NCBI RefSeq assembly: GCF_007004665.1
Contig: NZ_ML660062.1
Coordinates: 1 to 64,000, forward strand
Direction of reading: 5' to 3'
DNA from: Denitrobaculum tricleocarpae
Lineage (GTDB): Bacteria; Pseudomonadota; Alphaproteobacteria; Kiloniellales; Kiloniellaceae
Length of the DNA: 64,000 nucleotides
Part shown: in pieces, positions 27,345 through 38,496 of the stretch
Position numbering within the stretch: the first letter of the stretch is position 1
Layout: each line of letters starts with the position of its first letter
Translations under genes and position numbers: made by a program
Notes under the pieces: model-generated
Database searches by the model: none
Seen by the model: the letters and a program-made list of their open reading frames with translations, nothing else
What the model was told of the DNA's origin: nothing

Positions 27345-28577
27345 CTAGCTGCGATAATCGGCGTTGATATCGATGTAGCCGTGACCGAGATCGCAGGTCC
27401 AGACCCGCGCCGCGCCCTCGCCGACGCCCACGTCCACTGCAATATCGATGTCCTGGCCCTTCATATGGGCCGCGACAGGGGTTTCATCGTATCCCGGAAC
27501 AACCCAGCCGTTTTTCGCCACCTCAATCCCGCCGATTTGGATGGAGAGCCGGTCACGGTCCGCGCGCTCGCCGGCCTTGCCGACCGCCATAACGATGCGC
27601 CCCCAGTTGGGATCCTCGCCGGCCACCGCCGTCTTCACCAGCGGCGAATTGCCGATTGCAAGGCCAATGCGCCGCGCCGCGCTGGGCGTTTCGGCACCGG
27701 ACACATCAATGGTCACGAACTTGCTGGCGCCCTCGCCGTCGCGCACCACCTGGATCGCCAGATCCTGCAGCAGATCCTCGAGCGCCTCCCGGAAAGCTGT
27801 GAGGGCGGGATCCTCCGCCGACGAGATCGCCTGATTATCTGCCTTACCGGTCGCGAAAAGCAAAAGCGTATCGCTTGTCGAGGTATCCCCATCCACCGTG
27901 ATCGAATTGAACGTCCGCTCATTCGCTTGTGTCAAAAGGGACTGCAACACGGCCGAGGGCAGCGCGGCATCGGTGGCAATGAAGGAGAGCATGGTCGCCA
28001 TATCCGGCGCGATCATACCGGAGCCCTTGGCAATGCCATTGATGGTGACCTGGGTTCCATTGATCTCGGTGCTGCGGGTTGCGCCCTTGGGGTAGGTGTC
28101 GGTGGTCATGATCGCCGCCGCCGCTTCCGGCCAGGCGTCCGTCCGCAGAAGCTTGGCCAGATCCGCGAGCGCCGAGGTCAGGCGATCGTCTGGCAGGGGC
28201 TCTCCAATGACGCCGGTCGAAGCGATAAAGACTTCTTCCGGCGCACAGCCGATAAGGTCCACCACAGCGCCAACGGTCCGCTCCACCGAGCCGGTCCCCG
28301 CCGCGCCCGTGAAGGCATTGGCGTTGCCGGAATTCACCACAAGCGCCCGGGCGCTGCCCTGGGATAAGGCCTCGCGGCACCAGAGCACGGGCGCCGAGGC
28401 AGTCAACGAACGGGTCAAGACCCCGGCCACCGTGGTGCCGGGATCGAAGACCATCACGCAGACGTCCGTGCGGTCCCGGTACTTCAGGCCGCAGGCCCCG
28501 GTCGTAACTTCCAGCCCGGCAAGCGGCGGCATCGCAGGGAATGCCGCCGGTGCGAGAGGAGAGACTTTCAAAGACAT
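27345..28577 (-). CDS. argJ: Bifunctional glutamate N-acetyltransferase/N-acetylglutamate synthase
   Basis: 410 residues. ArgJ moves acetyl from N-acetylornithine to glutamate in the cyclic arginine pathway; bifunctional forms also use acetyl-CoA. The precursor cleaves itself before the Thr of the conserved MATML (near 193), which lies in GSGMIAPDMATMLSF. TTDTYPKGATR and the C-terminal NSPLVKTAVAGEDPNWGR are also typical. Probably the first gene of argJ-mutT. Confidence 0.96.
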   Translation of the reverse strand: MSLKVSPLAPAAFPAMPPLAGLEVTTGACGLKYRDRTDVCVMVFDPGTTVAGVLTRSLTASAPVLWCREALSQGSARALVVNSGNANAFTGAAGTGSVERTVGAVVDLIGCAPEEVFIASTGVIGEPLPDDRLTSALADLAKLLRTDAWPEAAAAIMTTDTYPKGATRSTEINGTQVTINGIAKGSGMIAPDMATMLSFIATDAALPSAVLQSLLTQANERTFNSITVDGDTSTSDTLLLFATGKADNQAISSAEDPALTAFREALEDLLQDLAIQVVRDGEGASKFVTIDVSGAETPSAARRIGLAIGNSPLVKTAVAGEDPNWGRIVMAVGKAGERADRDRLSIQIGGIEVAKNGWVVPGYDETPVAAHMKGQDIDIAVDVGVGEGAARVWTCDLGHGYIDINADYRS

Positions 28578-28715
28578 CGCACTTCCACTCCTGCGGCTAT
28601 CGTGCTTGACAACGCGGCAACTTATCCCCGCCCTTCAGAAACCGGAAGGCCGGGACTCTTGAAACCGCGATTTCAGACGATACGAGCCGCCGATGCGGCG
28701 AACAACCGCCGAAAT

Positions 28716-29588
28716 TTACTGGCTGGTCCCCTCGCCTGCGGGCGCCTCATCACCTTCCGCAGGCTCTGCAGCTTCAGGCGTTACGATTTCGATGTCGGCG
28801 TTTTCGCGGAGTTTCGCGATCATCTCCAGATACACACCGCGAGAGAGCTCGGAGCGCAGGTTCTCCTCCATCTCTTCGAAAGAGGGCTGCTCGGCAAGCC
28901 GGCTGTCTTCAACCTTGATGATGTGCCAGCCGAACTGAGTCTGTACCGGCGTTGCGCTGTGCTGACCGACTTCCATGGCAAAGGCGGCTTCGGAAAACTC
29001 CGGCACCATCTGCCCTTCGCCGAAATAGCCCAGATCACCGCCCTGCGCGCCGGAGGGACCGGTCGAATGCTCGCCGGCAAGAGCTGCGAAATCAGCGCCC
29101 CCATCAAGCTCCGTAATGAGCGCCTTGGCCTGCTCTTCTTCCTCGACCAGGATGTGGCGGGCCCGCACTTCCTTGGACGCCGGGTTCTCCTGCACGAACT
29201 TATCATACTCGGCCTGCAGCTTTTCGTCGGTCACCTGCGCCTCGATCTCACGCACGATGTAGGTTTGCGAGATAATGCGGTCTTCCGACTCCTTCACACG
29301 CTGGACGACCTCTTCATCCTCTGCCAGGCCGGCAGCACGTCCGGCATCCCCAACCAGCTTGAGATCGATCACCTGTTCGACGAGCTGTGGAAAAATCAGG
29401 GCAATCTGCGCCTGCTGCTGCGGCGGCAGGGTCTGGGCCAGTGCCAGAACCTCGGATTGCAGGATATCTTCACCGCCGACCCGGGCTACAACGGGATCTT
29501 CAGCCGCGCTGTCCTGTGCCTGAACCGGTGGTGCAAATGCGACCGAGAGGGCACAAAATGCTGGGACCAAAAGATGCTTGATGCGCAT
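28716..29588 (-). CDS. Secreted parvulin-type peptidyl-prolyl isomerase
   Basis: 290 residues. Signal peptide of about 24 residues ending VQAQ, a SurA/PrsA-like N-terminal helical region, a PpiC domain near 140-235 ([40 protein letters not shown]), and an acidic Pro/Glu tail. It should assist folding of exported proteins in the periplasm. The start ATG 29588 is preceded by AAGGAG at about nine bases; an upstream in-frame extension of 63 codons has no such signal. It lies between argJ and a second parvulin gene. Confidence 0.93.
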   Translation of the reverse strand: MRIKHLLVPAFCALSVAFAPPVQAQDSAAEDPVVARVGGEDILQSEVLALAQTLPPQQQAQIALIFPQLVEQVIDLKLVGDAGRAAGLAEDEEVVQRVKESEDRIISQTYIVREIEAQVTDEKLQAEYDKFVQENPASKEVRARHILVEEEEQAKALITELDGGADFAALAGEHSTGPSGAQGGDLGYFGEGQMVPEFSEAAFAMEVGQHSATPVQTQFGWHIIKVEDSRLAEQPSFEEMEENLRSELSRGVYLEMIAKLRENADIEIVTPEAAEPAEGDEAPAGEGTSQ

Positions 29589-29862
29589 GTCAGCGACTCC
29601 TTTATCAGGCCAACCTTCGGAACAAAGCCGAAATCCGGACCTTTCTTCTTGAATTGAGCGTTTTTGTTGCACGCGGGCCGTCCGGGCACAAGCCCGCTCG
29701 TATAACAGTTGGGTGACTCCCGACGTTTCTCTCTCGCCGAATAAACCGGGAAGAACCCTGGAGGTTTGACAGCGCAATCAGTCAAACCGAGACCCCGCTT
29801 TACCCGCAACGACGTCTTAAGTTCCGGATCCGGGGCAGATGAGGGCTCTGTATCCGCGCGCT

Positions 29863-31005
29863 TCAGTTCTCGGGGAACAGATCCAGGTCCGCGTCGGCGC
29901 GCAATTTCTTCAGAACCGCGCCGATACGCTCTCTGGCCAACTCGTCACGCAGCTTGGGTGCCAGTTCCTCGTAGACCGGAAGGCTGGCCTTGCGCTCGGC
30001 CTCGACCTTGATCACGTGCCACCCGAATTCGGTCCTCAATGGCCGGCTGCTGTAGCTTCCGACAGTTAAATCAAAAGCGGCGGCCGCGAAGTCAGGAGCC
30101 AGGCTGTCCCGGCGCATAAAGCCAAGATCTCCACCGTCGGCCGCCGAGCCGCCAATCGAATAATTCTTCGCCAATTCGGAGAAATCCAGCCCGTCATTTA
30201 GAGATTGCACGACGGCCAAGGCTTCTTCGCGGCTCTCAACCACGACATGGCGCAAATGACGTTCCGTCATTCCGGCGTTGGCCCGCAAGACCTCGAAATA
30301 GCGGGCGCGGACATCCGCTTCGGCGATATCAGGCGCCACCGTCTGGGCCATATAGGCATCCCTGAGAAGGATATCCTCGTAGGACTTCACCCGGCGCCGC
30401 AGATCCTTGTCATCATCCAAATCCTTTTCCCGCGCGGCGTTGGCCAGCAACTTCAGGTCAATCAGGCGGTCCAAGAGGGCAGGAAAAACAGATTCGAGGC
30501 GGCTCTGATACTCCTCCGGCAGGTCGCCCGCGGACTCGATCACGTCTTTCCACCGGATTTCCTCGCCGTCTACTTCGGCAACGACGGGATTGCGCCTGAT
30601 CATCTCCTGCATGGCGCTCCCCAGGGTCAGGACGTCAACATCCGCCGCACCACCCGGCTTACTTACGGCGTTGCCCACATAACCGGCTGGTGGCGCAATA
30701 GGCTCAATCACCAGAGGTGACGCGCGGCCTGCGGGCACGGAAGAGCCGGATTTCGGGATAGCACCGGAGCCGGGGATGTCCGATTCTGCCGAATACTCCA
30801 GGTTCGGCAGGCTTTCCGCGTTCGACGGAGCCAAATCCGACTCGGCCTGAGCCAGGGAAACAACCCGGACGTTCAAGCCGACCCCGTCCGCAAGCGTTTG
30901 AAGCCTAAGAGGCACCGCCAGGGCACATAAGCCCAGAAAAGCGGCCATGGCGGACTGGTGTGGGAGTCTCTGGCGCGAGGGGCTCCGGTCGTATGGTCGC
31001 GTCAC
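29863..31005 (-). CDS. Second parvulin-type peptidyl-prolyl isomerase, membrane-anchored or secreted
   Basis: 380 residues. A basic N-terminus and hydrophobic stretch near 18-45 suggest a signal peptide or anchor. A Ser/Pro/Gly-rich linker of about 70 residues follows. Then come a SurA_N-like segment (VAEVDGEEIRWKDVIESAGD) and a PpiC domain near 243-340 (ERHLRHVVVESREEA, DGGDLGFMRRDSLAPDF, TEFGWHVIKVEAER). It is clearly paralogous to the gene at 28716-29588. It diverges from secA by 405 bp. The start is uncertain; a later Met (residue 20) is possible. Confidence 0.85.
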   Translation of the reverse strand: MTRPYDRSPSRQRLPHQSAMAAFLGLCALAVPLRLQTLADGVGLNVRVVSLAQAESDLAPSNAESLPNLEYSAESDIPGSGAIPKSGSSVPAGRASPLVIEPIAPPAGYVGNAVSKPGGAADVDVLTLGSAMQEMIRRNPVVAEVDGEEIRWKDVIESAGDLPEEYQSRLESVFPALLDRLIDLKLLANAAREKDLDDDKDLRRRVKSYEDILLRDAYMAQTVAPDIAEADVRARYFEVLRANAGMTERHLRHVVVESREEALAVVQSLNDGLDFSELAKNYSIGGSAADGGDLGFMRRDSLAPDFAAAAFDLTVGSYSSRPLRTEFGWHVIKVEAERKASLPVYEELAPKLRDELARERIGAVLKKLRADADLDLFPEN

Positions 31006-31410
31006 AATGAGTTCCTTAAATTTCCAGATCCGCGGTGAAGGAAGTTACTGCCGACTGCGTCAAAGGGCGCCTTCGGCTGCTCAGAAGCGCATTCGCGCGC
31101 CCCTCAGCCATTGTACCGGAGCCGCCGATTACCCTTCTGCCATCTCATCTTGCATGTCAGACCAGCCTCGACAAGGGCATCGCACCCCCAACTCCAGTCC
31201 GGCGCGCGCCCCGTCACTGCGCAGTCAGGAAAATTACACAGAGAACTCAATTGCCTTCACGATTATGGTTAAATCCCGGCAGGTGGGAATCAAAAGGCCA
31301 CTTGATCCCCTCTTGCTGCGGGCTGCCAGCGTTGACAGGCACCTCGCGGACGCCTATTTGTCACTCCGTGTTCTGCACAGTTCCCGATTAATTTCTGTTC
31401 GAGGTCATAA
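31006..31410. other. Divergent intergenic region between the second parvulin gene and secA
   Basis: 405 bp. It holds the secA promoter candidate (31332-31360). Open frames crossing the region have no family features. No operator-like repeats were recognised. Confidence 0.4.
31332..31360 (+). promoter_or_regulatory. Candidate secA promoter
   Basis: TTGACA (31332-31337), 17-bp spacer, TATTTG (31355-31360), 50 bp before the secA ATG. The -35 is perfect and the spacing ideal; the -10 is a partial match. Confidence 0.45.
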
Positions 31411-34134
31411 ATGTTCGGCGCGCTTGCAAAGCGGCTGTTTGGTTCTGCTAACGACCGTTACGTCAAAGGTATGAGTCAGACTGTCGACGCCATCAACGCT
31501 CTCGAACCAGAGCTTGAAGCCCTTAGCGATGAAGATCTACGAGCAAAAACTGTCGAATTCCGCCAAAGGCTGAATGACGGCGCAAAGCTGGACGATCTGA
31601 TGGTCGAGGCTTTTGCGACCGTTCGCGAGGCGGCGAAGCGAACCCTTGGACAGCGCCATTTCGATGTCCAGATGGTCGGCGCCATGGTTCTGCACCGCGG
31701 TCAGATCGCGGAAATGAAGACCGGTGAAGGTAAAACCCTGGTCGCGACTCTGGCGGTTTACCTCAATGCCCTTTCCGGTCAGGGCGTCCACGTCGTGACT
31801 GTGAACGACTATCTTGCCCAGCGCGACTCGGAATGGATGGGTCAGGTATACAAGTTCCTGGGTTTGACGGTCAGCTGCATCGTCTCCGGCCTCCCGGACG
31901 AGATGCGCCGCGCGGCTTACGGCTGTGACGTCACCTATGGAACCAATAACGAATTCGGCTTTGATTATCTGCGCGACAATATGAAGTTCCAGCTGGAAGA
32001 CATGGTCCAGCGGGATTTCAACTACGCTATTGTCGACGAAGTGGACTCGATTCTCGTCGACGAAGCACGTACGCCTCTGATTATTTCGGGTCCTGCCGAA
32101 GACTCCTCGGAGCTCTACATCAAGATCAATGTTCTGATCCCGAAACTTGAGCCCGAACACTACGAGATGGACGAAAAGGCCCGCGCGGTTACCTTGACAG
32201 AGTCCGGCACGGAGCGGATGGAGGAGCTTCTGCAGGAAGTCGACATGCTGGAGGGCGGGTCGCTCTACGACATCGATAACGTCAGCGTGCTGCACCACGT
32301 CAATCAGGCCCTGCGCGCCCACAAGCTCTTCCAGCGCGACAAAGACTACATCGTCAAGGAAGACAAAGTCGTCATCATCGATGAATTCACAGGGCGAATG
32401 ATGGAGGGCCGGCGCTTCTCCGAAGGCCTGCATCAGGCTTTGGAAGCCAAGGAAAACGCGAAGATCCAGCAAGAAAACCAGACTCTCGCGTCCATCACCT
32501 TCCAGAATTACTTCCGCCTCTATCCCAAGCTGGCAGGCATGACCGGTACGGCCATGACGGAAGCCGCGGAATTCTCGGACATCTACAATCTGGACGTTAT
32601 CGAGATTCCCACCAATCTGCCCTTCATCCGTCTGGATCACGACGATGAGGTCTATCGCACCGCGACCGAGAAAGACAATGCGATCATCGAGTTGATCCGC
32701 GAATGCACGGCGCGTAAGCAACCGGTTCTGGTCGGCACCGTCTCAATCGAGAAGTCTGAGCATCTGGCCGCGCTGCTGAAGAAAGAGAAGATTGAGCACA
32801 AGGTCCTGAACGCCCGCTATCACGAGCAGGAAGCCTTCATCATCGCTCAGGCCGGAGCGCCAGGTGCTGTGACCATCGCCACCAACATGGCCGGCCGTGG
32901 TACCGATATTCAACTTGGCGGCAACGTCGATATGCGCGTCAAGCAGGAAGCAGAAGCGATCGAAGACGAGGCTCAACGCGCCGCCAAGATCGCCGAAATC
33001 GAAGCCGATGTGAAAGCCAAGGCCGCAGTCGCACGAGAAGCCGGGGGCTTGTTCGTGATCTCGAGCGAACGGCACGAAAGCCGCCGCATCGACAACCAGC
33101 TCCGTGGCCGTTCAGGCCGCCAGGCCGATCCGGGCGCTTCCAAGTTCTTCCTCAGCCTGGAAGACGATCTGATGCGCATTTTCGGTTCCGAGCGCATGGA
33201 TTCCATGCTGAAGAAGCTCGGCCTGCAGGAGGGCGAGGCCATCGTCCACCCCTGGGTTAACAAAGCGCTCGAGAAAGCCCAGCAGAAGGTCGAAGCCCGC
33301 AACTTCGAAGTTCGTAAGAACCTCCTGAAGTTCGACGATGTCATGAATGATCAGCGTAAAGTCATTTATGAGCAGCGTAAGGACCTGATGCGGGCGACCG
33401 AAGTCCACGAAACCATCGTCGATATGCGCCACGAGGTGATCGAAGACCTTATCACCCGCTGTATCCCGGCCAATGCCTATGCCGAACAGTGGGAAGTCGG
33501 CAGCATTCACGAAGAAACCCTGCGCTTGTTCAATCTTGATTTGCCGGTTGCCGACTGGGCCAAGGAAGAAGGCATTGCGGATCAGGAAATCCGCCAGCGC
33601 ATCACCGAAGCCGCCGACAAGAAAATGGCCGCCAGAACCGCTAACCACGGTGTTGAAATCTGGCACTCCGTGGAGAAGCAGGTCCTGCTGTCCGTACTCG
33701 ACAAGCAGTGGAAAGACCATCTCCTGTCGTTGGACCACCTGCGTCACGGCATCGCGTTGCGCGCCTACGGTCAGCGTGATCCTCTCAACGAGTACAAAAA
33801 AGAAGCCTTTGAACTCTTCGAGGCCATGCTGTCCGAGGTCCGTGACGAGGTCACCATGATGCTCAGCCGTCTTGAACTGCGCGTCGCAGATCCGGAAGCC
33901 GTGCAGCTTCAGCGCGCGCCGCAGGAAATGCACGAAACCCGCCAGGACCCGGCCCTCGTCGGCGCCGGTGCGCCAGCCGGAGAAGCCGCGGAAAGTGCTC
34001 AACCAACCCAGACCCGTGCAGCCTCGGCTAATCTCAATCCAAACGACCCTACCACCTGGGGCAAAGTGCAACGTAACGCGCCCTGCCCCTGCGGGTCAGG
34101 CAAAAAGTACAAGCATTGCCACGGCAAACTCTAA
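31411..34134 (+). CDS. secA: Preprotein translocase ATPase SecA
   Basis: 907 residues, full length. SecA drives proteins through SecYEG with ATP. Present: Walker A in [13 protein letters not shown] (near 100-108), the [19 protein letters not shown] region of the first nucleotide-binding fold, the [16 protein letters not shown] motif of the second, the helical scaffold domain, a variable Ala/Gln/Thr linker, and the zinc-binding SEC-C tail [14 protein letters not shown] at the very end. Divergent from the parvulin genes, so export and periplasmic folding genes sit together. Confidence 0.98.
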   Translation: MFGALAKRLFGSANDRYVKGMSQTVDAINALEPELEALSDEDLRAKTVEFRQRLNDGAKLDDLMVEAFATVREAAKRTLGQRHFDVQMVGAMVLHRGQIAEMKTGEGKTLVATLAVYLNALSGQGVHVVTVNDYLAQRDSEWMGQVYKFLGLTVSCIVSGLPDEMRRAAYGCDVTYGTNNEFGFDYLRDNMKFQLEDMVQRDFNYAIVDEVDSILVDEARTPLIISGPAEDSSELYIKINVLIPKLEPEHYEMDEKARAVTLTESGTERMEELLQEVDMLEGGSLYDIDNVSVLHHVNQALRAHKLFQRDKDYIVKEDKVVIIDEFTGRMMEGRRFSEGLHQALEAKENAKIQQENQTLASITFQNYFRLYPKLAGMTGTAMTEAAEFSDIYNLDVIEIPTNLPFIRLDHDDEVYRTATEKDNAIIELIRECTARKQPVLVGTVSIEKSEHLAALLKKEKIEHKVLNARYHEQEAFIIAQAGAPGAVTIATNMAGRGTDIQLGGNVDMRVKQEAEAIEDEAQRAAKIAEIEADVKAKAAVAREAGGLFVISSERHESRRIDNQLRGRSGRQADPGASKFFLSLEDDLMRIFGSERMDSMLKKLGLQEGEAIVHPWVNKALEKAQQKVEARNFEVRKNLLKFDDVMNDQRKVIYEQRKDLMRATEVHETIVDMRHEVIEDLITRCIPANAYAEQWEVGSIHEETLRLFNLDLPVADWAKEEGIADQEIRQRITEAADKKMAARTANHGVEIWHSVEKQVLLSVLDKQWKDHLLSLDHLRHGIALRAYGQRDPLNEYKKEAFELFEAMLSEVRDEVTMMLSRLELRVADPEAVQLQRAPQEMHETRQDPALVGAGAPAGEAAESAQPTQTRAASANLNPNDPTTWGKVQRNAPCPCGSGKKYKHCHGKL

Positions 34135-34443
34135 GCATTTGCCGGCAAACAGACTCCGGTACTGAGATCACAGACAGTATCCGGGCCGCACAGCTTCTTG
34201 ACGGCGCAACACTCACTCACTTTTTGACGGCTACAGTATCACCTGCAGCTCTATACACCCGGTCAGTACTTGCGCTATACAAACCGCTGTGATCTGGCAG
34301 CATCCAAGATGCACCATCCCCTTTTTCCGGCGGTTACCTCCAAAAATAATGAAACAGCGCCAACCGATCTGTCGTGTCCGGTTTAAACTCAGAACCATGA
34401 GGCCGGCAGGAATCGGTGATTTTGAGCAATAAAGGCTAAAGGC
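34135..34443. other. Intergenic stretch downstream of secA
   Basis: 309 bp, more AT-rich than the surroundings. No clear hairpin terminator, promoter or gene was recognised. It marks the change from the core block to accessory genes. Confidence 0.4.
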
Positions 34444-35193
34444 ATGAGTAGTCTCGGCAACTGTTTTTTCATGTATAGAACGGGTGCGCCCGTTGCTTCG
34501 ATTTGTAAGTACATGCTGGGGAAATTTCGGAAAATCCGGCTTTCAAAATTTCGCGACCTGCGGAAAGACTATCGCTCCAGGTATGCCAATGGAAATTTCT
34601 CTTCCGATTGGTTTTCAGTAAATATACCTAATTGGCTTTTGACGTTTGAAGACAAGAAGTTTCACGAAAAACAATCGATCAAAGCTCTCGAAGTCGGCTC
34701 ATTCGAAGGCGCGTCGTCTGTTTTCCTGGTATCTGAATTTAAGAATATGCACCTGACATGCGTCGATACCTGGCAAGGCGGTGAAGAGAATATAGGCCAC
34801 GACGGCCTTGAACTGATCGAACAGAAATTCGACGAGAACCTGAGCGAATACGCTTCTCGGATCGAGAAGTTTAAAGGCACTTCTTTCGCATTTTTCGAGA
34901 GCATCGACGGCAAACCGCAGTACGACTTCATCTACATTGATGGATCCCATCACGTTGACGATGTCGTGGTCGATGCCGTGAGGGCCTTCAAACTGCTCAA
35001 AGTCGGCGGCATCATGATATTCGATGACTACCTTTGGCATTTTTATTCACACGCATCCGATAACCCCTGCGCAGCCATCAACGCTTTCATGAGGCTAAAA
35101 CGCAATGATCTGGACATCATCTACATCGGCAGGCAGGTTCATATCCAAAAGGTCCGAGACAGAAATTCCGACGCGTTGGATGCGGGCAGTTAA
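34444..35193 (+). CDS. Class I SAM-dependent methyltransferase (Methyltransf_24 type)
   Basis: 249 residues. The Rossmann core is seen from ALEVGSFEGASS (near 81) through LTCVDTWQGG and FIYIDGSHHVDDV to VGGIMIFDDYLW. This is the Methyltransf_24 pattern found in enzymes acting on sugars, glycans or small molecules. An N-terminal basic stretch of about 60 residues precedes it. The gene stands alone and is visibly less GC-rich than its neighbours, which suggests acquisition by transfer. The substrate is unknown. Confidence 0.75.
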   Translation: MSSLGNCFFMYRTGAPVASICKYMLGKFRKIRLSKFRDLRKDYRSRYANGNFSSDWFSVNIPNWLLTFEDKKFHEKQSIKALEVGSFEGASSVFLVSEFKNMHLTCVDTWQGGEENIGHDGLELIEQKFDENLSEYASRIEKFKGTSFAFFESIDGKPQYDFIYIDGSHHVDDVVVDAVRAFKLLKVGGIMIFDDYLWHFYSHASDNPCAAINAFMRLKRNDLDIIYIGRQVHIQKVRDRNSDALDAGS

Positions 35194-35243
35194 CTCGCGC
35201 TTGACGGTTGGATCGTCGGTGAGAAGCCCCGTCAAACCGCCGG

Positions 35244-36032
35244 TTAGGGCGGCTCCATGGCGCCGGTCATGATGGCAACCGCGTCTGACATGGAACAGTC
35301 TTGCGGCCGGATGACAGCGATCCGCCGGCCCAGCCGGTGGACGTGAATGCGGTCCGCGATCTCGAAGACATGGGGCATGTTGTGCGAGATCAGGACGATG
35401 GGCAGGCCCCTGGCCTTGACGTCCAGGATCAGATCCAGGACCCGGCGGCTTTCCTTAACGCCGAGCGCGGCGGTCGGCTCATCCATAATGACCACCTTCG
35501 ACCCGAAGGCGGTGGCCCGCGCGACGGCGACGCCCTGGCGTTGTCCGCCCGAGAGGGTTTCCACCGCCTGATCGATATTCTGAATGGTCGTGAGGCCCAG
35601 TTCACTGAGTTTCTCGCGGGCGATGCGCCGCATCTCTGACCGGTCAAGCTTGCGGAACAAAGACCCCGCCAGACCGCCGGCGCGGATTTCCCGCCCCAGA
35701 AAAAGATTGTCCGCAATGGAAAGCGCAGGCGAAAGGGCAAGGTTCTGATAAACCGTCTCGATGCCCGCCGCGCGAGCCTCCATCGGAGACCGGAACCGGA
35801 TCGGCTGCCCATCAAGCCGGACCTCGCCCTGATCCGGGACCACAGCACCGCTCAGGCTTTTGATCAGGGTCGACTTACCCGCCCCGTTGTCGCCGATGAC
35901 AGCGAGCACCTCGCCCGGATAGAGCTCGAATTCCGCATGATCAAGGGCGACCACGCGCCCGTAGCGCTTCACCAGTCCGCGCGCCTGCAGCACAGGTTGG
36001 GGCGCGCCAGGTTTTGGTTCGCGACCCGTCAT
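35244..36032 (-). CDS. frcA: Sugar ABC transporter ATP-binding protein (FrcA-like)
   Basis: 262 residues, a single-domain ABC ATPase. Walker A GDNGAGKST (47-54), signature LSGGQRQ (near 157), Walker B VVIMDEP (near 180) and the switch His in LISHNM are all present. In Sinorhizobium FrcA powers uptake of fructose, mannose and ribose. An in-frame frame extends 25 codons upstream, but the ATG at 36032 overlaps the permease stop (ATGA), so coupled translation from there is expected. Last gene of the frcB-frcC-frcA set. Confidence 0.86.
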   Translation of the reverse strand: MTGREPKPGAPQPVLQARGLVKRYGRVVALDHAEFELYPGEVLAVIGDNGAGKSTLIKSLSGAVVPDQGEVRLDGQPIRFRSPMEARAAGIETVYQNLALSPALSIADNLFLGREIRAGGLAGSLFRKLDRSEMRRIAREKLSELGLTTIQNIDQAVETLSGGQRQGVAVARATAFGSKVVIMDEPTAALGVKESRRVLDLILDVKARGLPIVLISHNMPHVFEIADRIHVHRLGRRIAVIRPQDCSMSDAVAIMTGAMEPP

Positions 36033-37084
36033 GTCGAAACTTTCCGGATCCACTGGTCCAGGGCCACGGCGACGATGATGAGAAGTCCGACCGTAAATTC
36101 CTGCCACAGCACCTCGACGCCGGCGAGCTTGAGGCCCGAGCGGAAGACACCGACCGTCAGCGCCCCAATGAGCGTACCCAGGATCGAGCCGCGCCCGCCG
36201 AAGAGCGAGCAGCCGCCGATCACAACCGCTGTGATGGCATCAAGATTTCCCTCATAAAAGCTTTGCGGGCTGACCGATCCCAGACGCCCGATCGCGATCC
36301 ATCCCCCCAGCGCACAGATTGCGCCGGCCACGGCGTAAACCGAAATCAGCGTTCGGTCTGTCCGGATTCCAGACAATTCGGCGGCGTCCTTATCATCGCC
36401 CACCGCGTAGATGTGCCTGCCCCAGGCGGTCCAGTTCAGGATGTACCAGAAGAGCGCGAAGAGGCCGATCATGAGGAAAGACCCGTAGGTGAATTGTGCG
36501 CCAAAGATCCCAACACGCTCGCCGAAAAACTTGAGCAGGGGCGCCAGGCGGTCGATGTCGGAACTGCGCAGGGTTTGCGCATCGGAATACCAGAGGTTCA
36601 GCGCAAAGAAGATCGACCAGGTACCGAGCGTCACAATAAACGGCGGTAGGCGCAAACGGGTGATGAGGAAACCATTCACCAGCCCGCAAAGCGTGCCCAC
36701 GGCAAATCCCGCCATCAGGGCGAAGCCGACCGGCAGGCCGTAAACCACCCCCAAGCGCCCCATGACCACCGAACTCAGCACCATGATCGCTGCGACCGAA
36801 AGATCGATGCCGGCCGTGATGATGATCAGGGTCTGCGCAACACCCAGGATCCCGATCACGGTCACCTGCTGTATGATCAGGGAGAAATTGAAGGGAGTGA
36901 AAAAACGCTCCCCCGCGACGAGACCAAAGGCAAGCAGACTCAGCAGCAGCACGATTAAAGGCGCGGCCGTCGGGTTCGCATGGAGAAAGTAGTGCAGCCT
37001 GGCAAGCGGCCCATGGGCCTCGTCCTGGAAAGATGCGACCTCTGCCCTGTCGCGCGCCAGGCTGGGCGTTTCCCTATCCGACAT
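36029..37084 (-). CDS. frcC: Sugar ABC transporter permease (FrcC-like)
   Basis: 351 residues with about eight to ten hydrophobic helices, of the RbsC/FrcC (BPD_transp_2) family. GIDLSVAAIMVLSSVV and the GLVNGFLITRLRLPPFIVTL region, followed by SLFGGRGSILGTLIGAL, are characteristic of ribose/fructose-type permeases. It overlaps the ATPase gene by four bases and lies 115 bp after the binding-protein gene. Confidence 0.87.
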   Translation of the reverse strand: MSDRETPSLARDRAEVASFQDEAHGPLARLHYFLHANPTAAPLIVLLLSLLAFGLVAGERFFTPFNFSLIIQQVTVIGILGVAQTLIIITAGIDLSVAAIMVLSSVVMGRLGVVYGLPVGFALMAGFAVGTLCGLVNGFLITRLRLPPFIVTLGTWSIFFALNLWYSDAQTLRSSDIDRLAPLLKFFGERVGIFGAQFTYGSFLMIGLFALFWYILNWTAWGRHIYAVGDDKDAAELSGIRTDRTLISVYAVAGAICALGGWIAIGRLGSVSPQSFYEGNLDAITAVVIGGCSLFGGRGSILGTLIGALTVGVFRSGLKLAGVEVLWQEFTVGLLIIVAVALDQWIRKVST

Positions 37085-37199
37085 GGAGACTGTCCCCCTC
37101 TCTCCTGGCTATTGCTGCGGCCGAAGTCCGCCAGTCGGTGCAGCCGAACCCCGGCCAAGCAAACTCCGGCGCAACACTGCGGCTGTCATGCCGTTAAGA

Positions 37200-38246
37200 T
37201 CAGCCCCAGCACTGGGTCAGCCCTTCCTTGGAGGAGACTGATGGCACGCCCTCGACAGGCTGGTCGGTGATGAGAGTCACGCCGGTGTCGAGAAAATCGA
37301 GACCCGGTGTGTTCTTGGGTTTTGCGCCCGTGGCAGCGAAGTCGGCGATAGCCTCGACTCCGAGCGCCGCCATCTTGAGCGGGAACTGCATAGAGGTGGC
37401 CCCGATGATACCGTCGGCGACGTTCTGCACACCCGGGCAACCACCGTCGACGGAAACCACCAGAACATCCTGCTCTTTCCCGAAGGCCTTCAGCGCTTCA
37501 TAAGCACCCGCCGCCGCCGGTTCGTTGATGGTGTGGATGAGATTGATCCCGGGATCTTTCTGTAGAAGGTTCTCCATGGCAGTGCGTCCGCCCTCCTCGG
37601 AGCCGCGGGTCGAATCGCCGCCGACGAGACGCGGATCGTCCTCGTCATACATCTTCTTCACGTCCTTGACGTCGATGCCAAAGCCGGTGAGAAATCCCTG
37701 ATTGCGCAGCACGTCCACCGTAATCTGGGCTTCCGAAAGGTCCAGCGTCGCGATCTTGGCGTTGGCGGCATCAGCCCCCATCTTGGCCGCCGCCCACTGG
37801 CCGATCAACTCCCCCGCCTTGAAATTGTCGGTCGCAAAGGTGGCGTCCGCCGCATCGATCGGATCAAAGGGTGTATCCAGTGCGATCACCAGCACGCCCG
37901 CCTCACGGGCACGCCGGACCGTATCGGTCAAAGCCGCAGGATCGGAGGGCGTAATCAGAATCCCTTTGGCGCCGGCCGCAACCAGACTCTCGATCGCAGA
38001 GATCTGGGCTTCGTTGTCGCCATCGTATTTGCCGGCAAAGCTGCGCAGTTCCATCCCCAACTCCGCGGCCTTGGCTTCGGCGCCTTCCTTCATCTTGACG
38101 AAAAAGGGATTGGTATTGGTCTTGGTAATAAGGCCGACGATCTCACCCTCGGCATAAGCCGGGAATGAGGACCCCGCAAAGACTGCGGCGGCTATCAGCA
38201 CGGCGCCTGTTGTCCTGCCGACAGTGAACTTAAGCTCTCTCAACAT
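37200..38246 (-). CDS. frcB: Periplasmic sugar-binding protein (FrcB-like)
   Basis: 348 residues. A signal peptide ends near AYAEG. The mature protein is a type 1 periplasmic binding protein (Peripla_BP_4). [57 protein letters not shown] and [13 protein letters not shown] closely resemble remembered FrcB sequences for fructose/mannose/ribose. The start ATG 38246 has GGGAGGAA about seven bases upstream; the frame is open 41 codons further but without such a signal. First gene of the transporter. No sugar kinase or regulator lies next to it here. Confidence 0.88.
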   Translation of the reverse strand: MLRELKFTVGRTTGAVLIAAAVFAGSSFPAYAEGEIVGLITKTNTNPFFVKMKEGAEAKAAELGMELRSFAGKYDGDNEAQISAIESLVAAGAKGILITPSDPAALTDTVRRAREAGVLVIALDTPFDPIDAADATFATDNFKAGELIGQWAAAKMGADAANAKIATLDLSEAQITVDVLRNQGFLTGFGIDVKDVKKMYDEDDPRLVGGDSTRGSEEGGRTAMENLLQKDPGINLIHTINEPAAAGAYEALKAFGKEQDVLVVSVDGGCPGVQNVADGIIGATSMQFPLKMAALGVEAIADFAATGAKPKNTPGLDFLDTGVTLITDQPVEGVPSVSSKEGLTQCWG

Positions 38247-38496
38247 GTCTCTTCCTCCCGTATGTCGCGGGCGGACGGTGCTGTCCGCGATGCTTGTTCG
38301 TTCTTGTTCTGCTGAGTGCAATTCCAAGGCCGAGGCCTGCAACAGCCGTTGGTTGAGCACTCTTGCCATAGACTACCGGATGCGGCGGGAATGTCTATTC
38401 TCCAGAAGTATGCCCAGAACCATGCAGAGGGCTTTGGCCTGAGCACAATTAGTTGTACGATCAGGCAGGGATACGCGCGAGGGGGGGGACGAATCG

